Below are positions 17,710 to 31,527 of a DNA stretch of 64,000 nucleotides, piece after piece. This DNA comes from CAVQRB01 sp963715055 (GTDB lineage: Bacteria; Pseudomonadota; Alphaproteobacteria; Rhodobacterales; Rhodobacteraceae), in NCBI GenBank assembly GCA_963715055.1, contig CAVQRB010000009.1:1-64000 (forward strand), in the 5' to 3' direction. The position numbers were made by a program, and so were the translations under genes. Within the stretch, counting starts at the first letter, position 1; each line of letters begins with the position of its first letter. The notes under the pieces are model-generated. The model was not told where the DNA came from, made no database searches, and saw only the letters and a list, made by a program, of their open reading frames with translations.

Positions 17710-19143
17710 ATGGCCGGACAATCGATGTTGAAATTTGTCACTGTTGGGCGCGACATGCCGGAAAAGCGTGGCGCGGAGACACGACGGAATGACTTCCGCG
17801 AGATCTACGCCGAATATGCCGATGCCAAGGCCAGGGAGCAGTCGAGCCGGTGCAGCCAGTGCGGCGTGCCCTACTGCCAGACTCATTGCCCGTTGCACAA
17901 CAACATTCCCGACTGGCTTAAACTGACCGCAGAAGGCCGGCTTCAGGAAGCCTATGAGGTCAGCCAAGCCACGAACACCTTCCCGGAAATCTGCGGCCGC
18001 ATTTGCCCGCAGGACCGGCTCTGCGAAGGCAACTGCGTGATCGAGCAGTCCGGGCATGGCACCGTCACCATCGGTGCCGTGGAGAAATACATCACCGATA
18101 CCGCCTGGGAAGAAGGCTGGGTGCAGCCGATCAAACCGGCGCAGGAACGTACGGAATCGGTCGGAATCATCGGTGCGGGGCCAGGTGGCCTTGCCGCGGC
18201 GGATGTGCTGCGCCGCGCGGGTGTGCAGGTGACGGTCTATGACCGCTATGACCGCGCCGGCGGCCTGCTCACCTATGGCATCCCGGGCTTCAAGCTCGAA
18301 AAGGACATCGTGATGCGTCGCAACGACCAGCTCGCGCAGGGCGGTGTCACCTTCGAGCTCAATACCAGCGTGGGCGACGACATCAGCTTTGCCGACCTGC
18401 GGGCAAGACATGACGCGGTCATCGTGGCCACGGGTGTCTACAAGTCGCGCGAGATCGAGGCACCCGGCGTCGGCGCCGAGGGCCTGGTGCGCGCCATCGA
18501 CTTCCTGACCGCAAGCAACCGCAAGAGTTTCGGCGACGATGTGCCCGAGTTCGACTCCGGTGCCTTGAGCGCGGACGGCAAGCGCGTCGTGGTCATCGGT
18601 GGCGGCGATACGGCGATGGACTGTGTGCGTACGTCCATCCGTCAGGGGGCCAGAAGCGTGAAATGCCTTTATCGGCGCGATCGGGCGAACATGCCGGGAT
18701 CGCAGCGCGAGGTTCAGAACGCGGAAGAGGAAGGCGTTGTCTTCGAATGGCTCTCGGCACCCAAAGGCTTTGTTGGCGATCCCGTCACGGGCGTGATGGT
18801 GCAGAAGATGCGCCTCGGCGCGCCCGATGCCACGGGACGCCAGGCACCCGAGATCATCGAAGGCGCGGATTATGTCGAGGAGGCCGATCTGGTCATCATG
18901 GCGCTCGGCTTCGAGCCCGAAGACCTGCCGACGCTCTGGGGCCAGCCGGAACTCCCGGTGACCCGCTGGGGCACCATCAAGGCCGCCTTCACCACCGGGG
19001 AAACAGACCTCGAGGGCGTCTACGCCGTTGGTGACATCGTAAGGGGTGCCTCGCTGGTGGTTTGGGCGATCCGCGACGGGCGCGACTGTGCCGAGGCCAT
19101 TCTGAAGAAAATGAACGGGCTTCAGGCGGTGGCCGCAGAGTAG
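17710..19143 (+). CDS. gltD: glutamate synthase small subunit
   Basis: GltD passes electrons from NADPH via FAD to the large subunit, which makes glutamate from glutamine and 2-oxoglutarate. The 477-residue protein has N-terminal Cys groups for Fe-S clusters (RCSQCGVPYCQTHCPLHNNIP, with further Cys at CGRICPQDRLCEGNC), the FAD motif GAGPGGLAAADVLRRAG and the NADPH motif VIGGGDTAMDC. GGAGG at 17696-17700 suits the ATG at 17710; ATG 17701 directly abuts it. Unusually, gltB follows only after two GFA genes. Confidence 0.95.
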   Translation: MAGQSMLKFVTVGRDMPEKRGAETRRNDFREIYAEYADAKAREQSSRCSQCGVPYCQTHCPLHNNIPDWLKLTAEGRLQEAYEVSQATNTFPEICGRICPQDRLCEGNCVIEQSGHGTVTIGAVEKYITDTAWEEGWVQPIKPAQERTESVGIIGAGPGGLAAADVLRRAGVQVTVYDRYDRAGGLLTYGIPGFKLEKDIVMRRNDQLAQGGVTFELNTSVGDDISFADLRARHDAVIVATGVYKSREIEAPGVGAEGLVRAIDFLTASNRKSFGDDVPEFDSGALSADGKRVVVIGGGDTAMDCVRTSIRQGARSVKCLYRRDRANMPGSQREVQNAEEEGVVFEWLSAPKGFVGDPVTGVMVQKMRLGAPDATGRQAPEIIEGADYVEEADLVIMALGFEPEDLPTLWGQPELPVTRWGTIKAAFTTGETDLEGVYAVGDIVRGASLVVWAIRDGRDCAEAILKKMNGLQAVAAE

Positions 19144-19151
19144 CACCCCGC

Positions 19152-19185
19152 GTACACCCCCTGTACACCCCCCGTACACCGGGGG
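19152..19185 (+). repeat. three GTACACC repeats with an 11-base period
   Basis: GTACACC occurs at 19152, 19163 and 19174, exactly 11 bases apart, embedded in runs of C. The last copy sits between five C and five G, so it could also form a small hairpin. It begins nine bases after the gltD stop. It may be a terminator-like or processing element, or simply slippage-born repeat DNA. Confidence 0.6.
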
Positions 19186-19257
19186 ACACGACAGACGGAA
19201 ACCTGACGAAGAAGACAGGTCAGAGAAGCTGATCTGAAGGCAAAAGGAAACGAAGCC

Positions 19258-19692
19258 GTGAACGAGTCGCGACAGATCGAAGGCAGATGCCTCTGCGGCG
19301 CTGTACGTATCTCCGCCCTTGCGTCGGAGACACCGCGTCTGCGTGCCTGCCACTGCGACATGTGCCGTCAACATACCAGCGGCATGTTCATCTCGATCGA
19401 TACCGAGCAGGACGGCATGAAGATCTCCGGACCGGCGCGCAGTTTCCGCTCCTCCGACTGGGCAGAACGCGGCTTCTGCGAAACCTGTGGCTCGACGCTC
19501 TGGTACGGCACCATCCATGATGGCGCGCGCCATCTTGCTGCGGGTCTCTTCGACAGGGCCGGTGACGGCACGATGACGCTGGAGTTCTTCGCGGACAAAT
19601 GCCCCGCGGGATACCGCCTTGCCGGAGATCACGAACGCCTGAGCACAGAAGAAACCATCGCGATGTTCGCCGATGCCGGAGAGACGTCATGA
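19258..19692 (+). CDS. GFA family protein (first of a tandem pair)
   Basis: A 144-residue zinc protein of the glutathione-dependent formaldehyde-activating (GFA) family. The Cys ligands are seen as CLCGAVR, CHCDMCR and CETCGS, with the DWAERGFC segment between. Many members of the family bind zinc, but few have a proven link to formaldehyde, so the reaction is left open. The start is a GTG with AAGGAAA about nine bases upstream. It overlaps the next gene by four bases (ATGA) and lies between gltD and gltB. Confidence 0.85.
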   Translation: MNESRQIEGRCLCGAVRISALASETPRLRACHCDMCRQHTSGMFISIDTEQDGMKISGPARSFRSSDWAERGFCETCGSTLWYGTIHDGARHLAAGLFDRAGDGTMTLEFFADKCPAGYRLAGDHERLSTEETIAMFADAGETS

Positions 19693-20135
19693 CCGGCAAA
19701 ACAGCGACAGGCAAGTGCCTCTGCGGCGCGGTGCGCTTCGAGGCAAGCGACGTGCCCGACAGTTTCGGCGTCTGCCACTGCGAGATGTGTCGCCGCTGGA
19801 CCGGATCGGCGTTGCTGGAGGTCAGCGTGCCCACAGGGTCCGTGATCTGGCAGGGCGAGGACCATATTGCCACGCGCAGGACATCAGACTGGGCCGAACG
19901 CGCCTGGTGCCGGGAGTGCGGCAGCGCGCTTTATTACAAAGTGACGATGACGGGCGAGTTCGCGGGCAATTTCGACATTCCCCTCGGACTTTTCGACGAT
20001 CCCGACCCCTTTACGATGACCCACGAGATCTACATCGACAAAAAGCCCGAGAGTTTTTCTTTCGCTGGCGACGACCGGAAGTTGCTGACCCGACAAGACT
20101 GCATCGACCGTTTCAGCCTGCTGGGCGAAACGTGA
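19689..20135 (+). CDS. GFA family protein (second of a tandem pair)
   Basis: A 148-residue paralogue of the previous gene, with the same cysteine layout: CLCGAVRFEAS, CHCEMCRRWTG and CRECGSALYY, plus DWAERAWC. The two are similar enough to suggest an old tandem duplication, but the second has a longer C-terminal part (IYIDKKPESFSFAGD). The ATG overlaps the previous stop, so translation is probably coupled. gltB starts 41 bases after its stop. Substrate unknown. Confidence 0.85.
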   Translation: MTGKTATGKCLCGAVRFEASDVPDSFGVCHCEMCRRWTGSALLEVSVPTGSVIWQGEDHIATRRTSDWAERAWCRECGSALYYKVTMTGEFAGNFDIPLGLFDDPDPFTMTHEIYIDKKPESFSFAGDDRKLLTRQDCIDRFSLLGET

Positions 20136-20175
20136 CACACTTGCCCGATCCGGGCCCCGACAGAGGAATAGCCAG

Positions 20176-24708
<4,533 letters not shown>

Positions 24709-24735
24709 TCCGCGACGGCACAACTTCACAAGATG

Positions 24736-24763
24736 CCATGGCCCGCCTATAGCTGGGCCATGG
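24736..24763. promoter_or_regulatory. 9-base inverted repeat over the mtgA start
   Basis: CCATGGCCC (24736-24744) and GGGCCATGG (24755-24763) pair perfectly around a 10-base loop. The right arm contains the likely mtgA start codon. As RNA it could hide that start or act as a weak terminator after gltB. No U-run follows. Confidence 0.5.
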
Positions 24764-25482
24764 CGAAACGAAAATCCCGCAAGACCACCAGCCTCTCCGC
24801 CGCGCCGCGCCTCTTTCTGGGGCGCGTGCTGCGTCTGGGGGTCAAGATTTTCTTCGTCGTGGTGCTGGTGGCGACGGGCGTGATCGCGCTCGGGACTGTC
24901 GTGAACCCCTGGACCACGCCCTACATGTTCTCGGAAAGCAGGCGTCTCGGCAGTGTTGCCTATAGCTGGGTCGATCTGGAGCAGGTCGCGCCGGTCATGG
25001 CGCGCGCTGCGGTCGCTTCCGAGGATGCGAATTTCTGCGAACACTGGGGCTTCGATCTCGTCGCCATCAAGCAGGCGATCGACGAAGGCGGCACCCGCGG
25101 CGCTTCCACGATCAGCCAGCAGACCGTCAAGAACGTCTACCTCTGGCATGGCCGGAACTACACCCGCAAGGCGCTCGAAGCAGTGCTGACCCCCGTGCTG
25201 GAGCTCTTTTGGTCGAAGCGGCGCATCCTGGAGGTCTACCTCAATGTGGCCGAGTTCGACGAAGGCGTTTTCGGCGTGCAGGCAGCGGGCAGGCACTATT
25301 TCGGCGTCGACGCCCGCGATCTCAGCGATGTGCAGGCGGCGAGGCTCGCGGCCATCCTGCCCGATCCGAAGGACCGTTCCGCCTCCCGCCCTTCCGACTT
25401 CGTGCGCAAACGGGCACGGTCCGTGCTCTCCGGAGCGGCGACAATCAGCAAAGACGGCCGCGCCGCCTGTTTCGAGAGTTGA
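24760..25482 (+). CDS. mtgA: monofunctional biosynthetic peptidoglycan transglycosylase
   Basis: MtgA polymerises lipid II into glycan strands at the inner membrane. The 240-residue protein has a basic N-terminus, one membrane anchor (residues about 25-45), and the GT51 motifs: ASEDANFCEHWGFD with catalytic Glu, GASTISQQTVKNVYLW, and KRRILEVYLNVAEF. A start at 24733 would add nine residues. I prefer 24760 because MAKRKSRK looks like family starts, although no clear ribosome site is seen in front of either. The preceding gltB stop is 52 bases away. Confidence 0.9.
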   Translation: MAKRKSRKTTSLSAAPRLFLGRVLRLGVKIFFVVVLVATGVIALGTVVNPWTTPYMFSESRRLGSVAYSWVDLEQVAPVMARAAVASEDANFCEHWGFDLVAIKQAIDEGGTRGASTISQQTVKNVYLWHGRNYTRKALEAVLTPVLELFWSKRRILEVYLNVAEFDEGVFGVQAAGRHYFGVDARDLSDVQAARLAAILPDPKDRSASRPSDFVRKRARSVLSGAATISKDGRAACFES

Positions 25483-25536
25483 AAACCAAACCCGATGCGG
25501 GCATTGAGAAAAGACCCAAGAGCAACTGGATAACCC

Positions 25537-26202
25537 ATGGCGCGCCTGTTTCACGTTCCCCTCTCCCCCTTTTGCCGCAAGGTTCGCCTGAGCCTCGCGG
25601 AAAAGAAGATCGAAGTGGATCTGATCGAAGAGCGTTATTGGGAGCGCGATCCCGATTTCATGCGGCGCAACCCCGCCGGCAAGGTACCGGTCCTGCGGCT
25701 CGACGGTGTGATGATGTCCGAAAGCGCCGCGATCTGCGAATATATCGAGGAGACGCGCCCGGACCCCTCGCTGATGCCGAAGGACCCTGTCGCCCGGCAA
25801 GAGGTGCGGCGGCTGGTCTCCTGGTTCGACGACAAGTTCCACCACGAGGTCACATCGAAGCTGCTTTACGAACGGGTCAACAAGAAGATCATGAAACTGG
25901 GCTTTCCCGACAGCCGGAACGTCAAGGACGGGGCCAAGGCGATCAAGTACCACATCGATTACATGACATGGCTGCTGGACCACCGGCGCTGGCTGGCCGG
26001 GGATGTGATGACGCTGGCGGATTTTGCCGCCGCTGCACATCTCAGTGCGCTCGACTACATTTCGGACGTGGACTGGAACCGCTCGGACGTGGTCAAGGAT
26101 TGGTACGCGAAGATCAAGTCGCGCCCCGCCTTCCGCTCGATCCTCGCGGATCAGGTGCCAGGGTTCCCGCCGCCGAAACACTACAATGACCTCGACTTCT
26201 GA
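25537..26202 (+). CDS. glutathione S-transferase family protein
   Basis: A 221-residue cytoplasmic protein with a thioredoxin-like N-terminal domain (ARLFHVPLSPFCRKVRLSLAEKK) and the GST signature NPAGKVPVLRLDG ... ESAAICEYIEE, then a helical C-terminal domain. The SPFCRKVR stretch suggests a Cys or Ser active site of the beta or omega kind. The gene lies between mtgA and queG on the same strand, 54 bases after mtgA, and 39 bases before queG. Substrate unknown. Confidence 0.88.
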   Translation: MARLFHVPLSPFCRKVRLSLAEKKIEVDLIEERYWERDPDFMRRNPAGKVPVLRLDGVMMSESAAICEYIEETRPDPSLMPKDPVARQEVRRLVSWFDDKFHHEVTSKLLYERVNKKIMKLGFPDSRNVKDGAKAIKYHIDYMTWLLDHRRWLAGDVMTLADFAAAAHLSALDYISDVDWNRSDVVKDWYAKIKSRPAFRSILADQVPGFPPPKHYNDLDF

Positions 26203-26241
26203 ACCCGTGCGCGCGCCCTGTCTCATCCGGCCTGGCATGCC

Positions 26242-27276
26242 GTGCGCGATCTGAAGACAGCGCTTTGCGCCGAGGCCGAGACGATCGGCTTCGTGGCCTG
26301 CCGCATCTGCAGGCCGGATGCGGTGCCAAAGGTCGCGGAAAGGCTCACAGCTTTCATCGAGGCCGGCTGGCACGGGCAGATGGGATGGCTTGCGGAAAGG
26401 CAGCATTGGCGCGGCAATCCCGCGCAACTCTGGCCGGAAGCGAAATCGATCATCATGCTCGCCGAAAGCTACACGCCGGAGCACGATCCGCTGGACATAC
26501 TCGCCCAGCCCGACAGAGGCGCGATTTCCGTCTATGCGCAGGGGCGCGACTATCACGACGTGGTCAAGAAGAAGCTCAAGCGGCTGGCACGCTGGCTGGT
26601 CGCAGAAACCGGGGCGCAGGTGAAGGTTTTCGTCGACACGGCTCCGGTGCCGGAAAAGGCATTGGGGCAGGCGGCAGGGCTCGGATGGCAAGGCAAACAC
26701 ACTAATCTGGTCAGCCGGGACTGGGGCAACTGGGCCTTTCTCGGTGCCATCTTCACGACCCATGACCTTGCCCCCGACAGTCCGGAAACGGATCACTGCG
26801 GCAGCTGTCGGTCCTGCCTCGACATATGCCCGACGAACGCCTTTCCAGCGCCGTACCAGTTGGATGCGCGACGCTGTATTTCCTATCTGACCATAGAGCA
26901 TCGCGGCCCCATCCCGGAAGATCTGCGCAAGCAGCTCGGCAACCGTATCTATGGCTGCGACGATTGCCTTGCGGTCTGCCCCTGGAACAAATTTGCCGTT
27001 GCTGCAAACGATCTGCGGCTGCTCGGGGAAGGCGACTTGCGCGCCCCGGCCCTGGCCGCACTGGCGGCCTTGGACGATGCAGGTTTTCGCGCGACGTTCT
27101 CGGGATCCCCGGTCAAGCGGATCGGACGTGACCGGTTTCTGCGCAATGTTCTTTACGCAATCGGGAACTCGGGAAATCCGGGATTGATGGGTGCAGCCGA
27201 GCGTCATCTCAAGGATCCGGACGAAACCGTTGCCGATGCGGCCCGCTGGGCCGTGGCGCAATTGACCCTTAACTGA
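26242..27276 (+). CDS. queG: epoxyqueuosine reductase
   Basis: QueG performs the last step of queuosine synthesis in tRNA, reducing epoxyqueuosine with a cobalamin cofactor and two [4Fe-4S] clusters. The 344-residue protein has a cobalamin-binding N-terminal region, the ferredoxin motifs CGSCRSCLDICPTNAF (about residues 191-206) and CDDCLAVCPWNKF, and a C-terminal HEAT-like part with AIGNSGNPGLMGAA. The start is a GTG at 26242. Dependence on cobalamin fits cobO further along the window. Confidence 0.93.
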   Translation: MRDLKTALCAEAETIGFVACRICRPDAVPKVAERLTAFIEAGWHGQMGWLAERQHWRGNPAQLWPEAKSIIMLAESYTPEHDPLDILAQPDRGAISVYAQGRDYHDVVKKKLKRLARWLVAETGAQVKVFVDTAPVPEKALGQAAGLGWQGKHTNLVSRDWGNWAFLGAIFTTHDLAPDSPETDHCGSCRSCLDICPTNAFPAPYQLDARRCISYLTIEHRGPIPEDLRKQLGNRIYGCDDCLAVCPWNKFAVAANDLRLLGEGDLRAPALAALAALDDAGFRATFSGSPVKRIGRDRFLRNVLYAIGNSGNPGLMGAAERHLKDPDETVADAARWAVAQLTLN

Positions 27277-27338
27277 CGCGGCCAGACTGGAAAGCCTCTG
27301 AAACTCCGCTAGACCCTGACCGAAAGAGGAGAGCAGCA

Positions 27339-29345
27339 ATGGCATTGCTTCTGGGCGTGGACACCGGCGGAACTTACACCGACGCGGTTCTGATACGTGA
27401 CGAGACCGATGTGATCGCGTCTGCCAAGGCGCTGACCACCCGCGCCGATCTGGCCATCGGCATTGGCGCGGCCATCCGGTCGGTCCTGTCCCAGTCCGGA
27501 GAGCCCGCGCAGAACGTGTCGATGGCGTCGCTCTCCACCACGCTCGCGACGAATGCGCTTGTCGAAGGGCAAGGAGGGCGTATCGCCCTGATTTACATCG
27601 GGTTCAAGGAGCGGGATCTGGCGGCCCATGGGCTGTCCGATGCGCTGAAAGGCGATCCTTGCCTGATCTGTGCCGGGGGGCACAACCATGCCGGGGCACC
27701 TGTTGTGGACCTCGATGAGGCCGCGATCCGCGCCTTCGTCAAGGAGCACCACGGCAGCGTCAGCGGTTTTGCCGTCGCGGCGCAATTCGCAACCCGAAAC
27801 CCGGCGCATGAATTGCGCGCGGCGGAATTGATTGCGGAATTGTCCGGTCGTCCGGTTTCAGCTTCCCATCACCTTTCTGCGCGTCTGAACGGACCCAAGC
27901 GTGCCGTGACAGCGGTGCTCAATGCAAGGCTGATCGGGATGATCGACCGGCTGATCAACCGGGCCGAGCAAACCTTGATCGATCTGGGGATCGGCGCACC
28001 GATGATGGTGGTGCGCGGCGACGGCGCATTGATTTCGGCGGCACAGGCGCGCGAGCGCCCCATCGAAACCATCCTGAGCGGACCTGCCGCGTCGATTGTC
28101 GGGGCGCGATGGCTGACCGGGGCCGAACACGCGCTGGTCAGCGACATCGGCGGCACGACAACGGATGTCGCCCTGCTCAAGGACGGCAGACCCGCGATCG
28201 ATCCCGCAGGGGCCCGCGTTGGCCCGTTCCGGACCATGGTCGAGGCCGTCGCGATGCGCACCACGGGCCTCGGTGGCGACAGCGAGGTGCATGTCATGGC
28301 GGAGGGTCTCAAGGCGGGCCTTTTCCTGGGACCGAGGCGCGTGCTGCCGGTCTCCCTGCTCGCGACGGAGGCTCCGGATGTCGTACATCGTGCACTGGAT
28401 GCGCAGCTTCGAAACTCCGTTCCCGGCGAGCATGACGCGCGTTTCCTGCGCGCCGTTTCCGGATTGTCGCAGGAAGGTCTGGGACCGCGGGAGCGCGCGC
28501 TGCTGGATCGGATCGGGGATCAGGTCCACCCGCAGGACGCCGTGTTGCGCACACGGATCGAGCATGGCGCATTGAAACGCCTGGTAGATCGCGGCCTGGT
28601 TCAGGTGAGTGGGCTGACCCCTTCCGACGCGAGCCATGAGTTGGGCGTTCTGACGGCCTGGGACGGGGAGGCAGCCACCAAGGCGCTGGCGTTGGTCGCG
28701 CGAAAACGGACAGGGAACGGCGAAGTGGTGTCCCGGTCCGCCGGCGACCTGGCCCGGATGATCGTGGACCAGTTGACGCATCAGACAACGCTCGCATTGC
28801 TGGAAGCCGCCTTTGCGGAAGAGGAAGATGCCTTCGATCTGCCCGAAGACGTTCTGGCGCGTCATGTGCTGATGCAAAGGGGGCTTTCAGGTCATCGCGG
28901 ACTGATCCGGCTGTCAGCCGGTTTGAATGTGCCGGTCGTCGGGCTCGGTGCGTCCGCAAATGTCTATTACCCCGCCGTCGGACAAAGGCTGGGCGCCGAG
29001 ATGGTGCTTCCCGAACACGCCGGCGTCGCCAATGCCATCGGTGCAGTGGTCGGGCGTGTCACCATGCGGCGCAGCGGGACCGTGACCTCCCCGAGCGAGG
29101 GGAAATACAGGGTGCACTTCGAGGACGGACCAAAGGATTTCCCCGACCATGAAATCGCCTTGCAGGTGCTTGAAGACAGCTTGCGCGATCAGGCGCGCGA
29201 ACAAGCCGTTCTGGCGGGTGCAGGCGATATCCAGATCGGCGTCAACCGGGAGATCCGGAGTGCCACCGTCGAGATGCGCTCGGTCTTCATCGAAGCCACG
29301 GTAACGGTCGAAGCGGCGGGTCGGCCGCGGGTCGCGACCGGTTGA
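27339..29345 (+). CDS. hydantoinase/oxoprolinase family protein (HyuA-like)
   Basis: A 668-residue protein of the HyuA/oxoprolinase A class, which hydrolyses cyclic amides in an ATP-dependent way together with a HyuB partner. ATPase motifs are seen: LLGVDTGGTYTDAVL at residues 3-17 and DIGGTTTDVALL near 268. No hyuB gene is adjacent, so either the partner is elsewhere or this is a stand-alone relative. GAGGAGAGC is upstream of the ATG. It is convergent with the chemoreceptor gene; stops are adjacent. Confidence 0.85.
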   Translation: MALLLGVDTGGTYTDAVLIRDETDVIASAKALTTRADLAIGIGAAIRSVLSQSGEPAQNVSMASLSTTLATNALVEGQGGRIALIYIGFKERDLAAHGLSDALKGDPCLICAGGHNHAGAPVVDLDEAAIRAFVKEHHGSVSGFAVAAQFATRNPAHELRAAELIAELSGRPVSASHHLSARLNGPKRAVTAVLNARLIGMIDRLINRAEQTLIDLGIGAPMMVVRGDGALISAAQARERPIETILSGPAASIVGARWLTGAEHALVSDIGGTTTDVALLKDGRPAIDPAGARVGPFRTMVEAVAMRTTGLGGDSEVHVMAEGLKAGLFLGPRRVLPVSLLATEAPDVVHRALDAQLRNSVPGEHDARFLRAVSGLSQEGLGPRERALLDRIGDQVHPQDAVLRTRIEHGALKRLVDRGLVQVSGLTPSDASHELGVLTAWDGEAATKALALVARKRTGNGEVVSRSAGDLARMIVDQLTHQTTLALLEAAFAEEEDAFDLPEDVLARHVLMQRGLSGHRGLIRLSAGLNVPVVGLGASANVYYPAVGQRLGAEMVLPEHAGVANAIGAVVGRVTMRRSGTVTSPSEGKYRVHFEDGPKDFPDHEIALQVLEDSLRDQAREQAVLAGAGDIQIGVNREIRSATVEMRSVFIEATVTVEAAGRPRVATG

Positions 29346-31349
29346 TCAGGACGCGATCCGTCGCGGCGCACCTTGTGGGGTGGCGAATTGCCTTTCGACT
29401 TCTCCGAGGTTGAACAGCTCGGTGATCTTGCCCAAGCCGGCGACCTCACGTGCAAGCGCCTGGGTGGCGGCATTGGTTTCCTCGAACATTGCGACGTTTT
29501 TCTGTGTCACCTCATCGAAGTTGCCGATCGCCGAAGTGATTTCAGCCAATCCACCGGATTGTTCGCTCGCCGCCCCTGCGATGTCGCCCACCATTTTCGC
29601 GACGTCGGTCACAAAGCCTTCGATTTCAGCAAGGGATTCGCTTGTTTTCGACACCAGCGTGACCCCCTGGGTGACCTGTTTCGACGAGGTCGAGATCAGG
29701 GAGGCGATCTGGGTGGCCGCATCCGAGGATCTTTGCGCAAGCGCACGGACTTCGGACGCCACCACCGCGAAACCTCGGCCTGCTTCTCCTGCGCGGGCGG
29801 CCTCTACCCCTGCGTTGAGGGCCAGAAGGTTGGTCTGAAAGGCGATGTCTTCGATCACTGCAGTTATTTTCGATATCTCTGACGAGCTGCCGGAGATCTC
29901 GTCCATGGCGCGCCGGGCATCGGTCATGATGCCTGTGCCCGCATTGGCATGGGATTTGGCTTTGTCCACAACGGCACGGGTCGAGGCTGCAATCCCTGCA
30001 GTGGATTTGACCGACGCCGCCATCTGCGTGATGGCTGCAGCGGTTTGCTCGAGAGCGGCGGCCTGACTTTCGGTGCGGCGGCTCAGATCGTTCGAGGCGC
30101 CGGAAATTTCCTCGGTGCTGCCGTGAATTTCACCTTTGGCGCTGACGACAGCGCGGATCGCGTCTTTCAACCGGTCCACCGTCGTGTTGAAATCTTGCCG
30201 AAGCGGCTCGAAGTCTTTCGAAAAGACCGTGTCGATGGAGGCCTGCAAATCTCCATGGGCAAGCCGTTCCAGCGCATCGCGAAGCTTGGCGACTGCCACG
30301 ATCCGCGGGGTTATGTCGGTTGCATATTTCACGACCTTGACCGGTTGACCCTTTGGTCCGAAGACCGGATTGTAGGTCGCAGAAATCCAGACATCGCTGC
30401 CGTCCTTGTGCCGCCGCCTGAACTCGCCGAACTGAAAATCGCCGCGCCGCAGCTTTTCCCAATGCGCCCGATAGGCGTCACTCTCCGCTTCGCCCGTGGG
30501 CATCAGGATCTTGTGTGACCTGCCGACGAGCTCCTCCGCAGTATATCCGACGGTGTCGAGAAACAGATCGTTGGCGGTCCTTATGGTGCCATCGAGATCG
30601 AACTCGATCATCCCCTGCACCCGCGAAATCACCTTGGACATGTTCGACGCCTCTTCGCGGCCGGTCACGTCCGAGGCGATTTTCACCACCTTGATCTGCC
30701 GTCCCAACCTGTCGAAAACCGGTGAATAGGTCGCCTGAAGCCAGATCGCGCTGAGGTCTTTCCTGAAACGGCGAAAGACACCCGATTGCAGGCCACCATG
30801 CGCCATTTCCTTCCAGAATTCTTCATATTTCGTGCTTTCGCCATAGCCGGGAGCCACGAAAATCCTGTGCTTCTGCCCGATCAACTCCGCCGCGCTATAG
30901 CCCATGGTGGCTTCGAAATTCCCGTTCACTTCGAGAATTGTGCCATCAAGGTCGAAGACGATGCGCGCCTGGGTATTCGAAATCGCGTCGAACTGCTCGA
31001 GCTTGTTGCGCACCTCCTGGAAGTGTTCCGTAACATCCCGACAGATCTTTACCACCTTGAGCGGCGCGCCATCGTTCGACTTGATCGGCACGTAGCTTGT
31101 ATGCAGCCAGCGCAAGTCACCCGATTTCGTCCGCCGCGGGACGGTTTCGGCGAACAGGTCCTCGCCCTTCAGCGCCGCGAAAAACGCTTGATCCGCTTCC
31201 GAATGGCGCACGCTTTCATCCACGAAGCAGTCATGCGGCTTGCCGACGATCTCTGCCTGATCGTATCCGAGGATATCGCAAAACATGCCATTCGCTTCGA
31301 TCACTCTGGCATCGGACCCGAACCATGCAATGGCGTGGGTCCGATTCAT
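29346..31349 (-). CDS. cytoplasmic methyl-accepting chemotaxis protein with three PAS domains
   Basis: A 667-residue receptor with no membrane segments. Three PAS domains follow each other (about 1-110, 120-232, 240-352), each with the GYxxxELxGxxH-like core. Then comes a linker with HAMP-like character and the MCP signalling coiled coil; its hairpin tip reads IAFQTNLLALNAGVEAARAGEAGRGFAVVASEVRALAQ with the tip matching the CheW/CheA contact. PAS domains may hold haem, flavin or nothing. The true start may be further upstream at 31422 if a single base is wrong. Confidence 0.9.
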   Translation of the reverse strand: MNRTHAIAWFGSDARVIEANGMFCDILGYDQAEIVGKPHDCFVDESVRHSEADQAFFAALKGEDLFAETVPRRTKSGDLRWLHTSYVPIKSNDGAPLKVVKICRDVTEHFQEVRNKLEQFDAISNTQARIVFDLDGTILEVNGNFEATMGYSAAELIGQKHRIFVAPGYGESTKYEEFWKEMAHGGLQSGVFRRFRKDLSAIWLQATYSPVFDRLGRQIKVVKIASDVTGREEASNMSKVISRVQGMIEFDLDGTIRTANDLFLDTVGYTAEELVGRSHKILMPTGEAESDAYRAHWEKLRRGDFQFGEFRRRHKDGSDVWISATYNPVFGPKGQPVKVVKYATDITPRIVAVAKLRDALERLAHGDLQASIDTVFSKDFEPLRQDFNTTVDRLKDAIRAVVSAKGEIHGSTEEISGASNDLSRRTESQAAALEQTAAAITQMAASVKSTAGIAASTRAVVDKAKSHANAGTGIMTDARRAMDEISGSSSEISKITAVIEDIAFQTNLLALNAGVEAARAGEAGRGFAVVASEVRALAQRSSDAATQIASLISTSSKQVTQGVTLVSKTSESLAEIEGFVTDVAKMVGDIAGAASEQSGGLAEITSAIGNFDEVTQKNVAMFEETNAATQALAREVAGLGKITELFNLGEVERQFATPQGAPRRIAS

Positions 31350-31527
31350 GGCCGCGAGAAACGGTTCGGTTTCGCGTTGAGGCGTGGCGTCGGCGAAACG
31401 GCAGTCTCGAAAAGTAGCGCATGCGGGCCTCCGGGTTCTGAACCCGCTGTCCAGGCCCGCACGACTAATTTCACCTTACGGGACTCGCGTTTCGGACAAT
31501 AACCTCCGAACGCACCCCTGAGCCAAT

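Noticed and set aside
17629..19632. 667-codon open frame on minus under gltD
   Set aside because: Antisense shadow of gltD and the first GFA gene; no motif, no start site.
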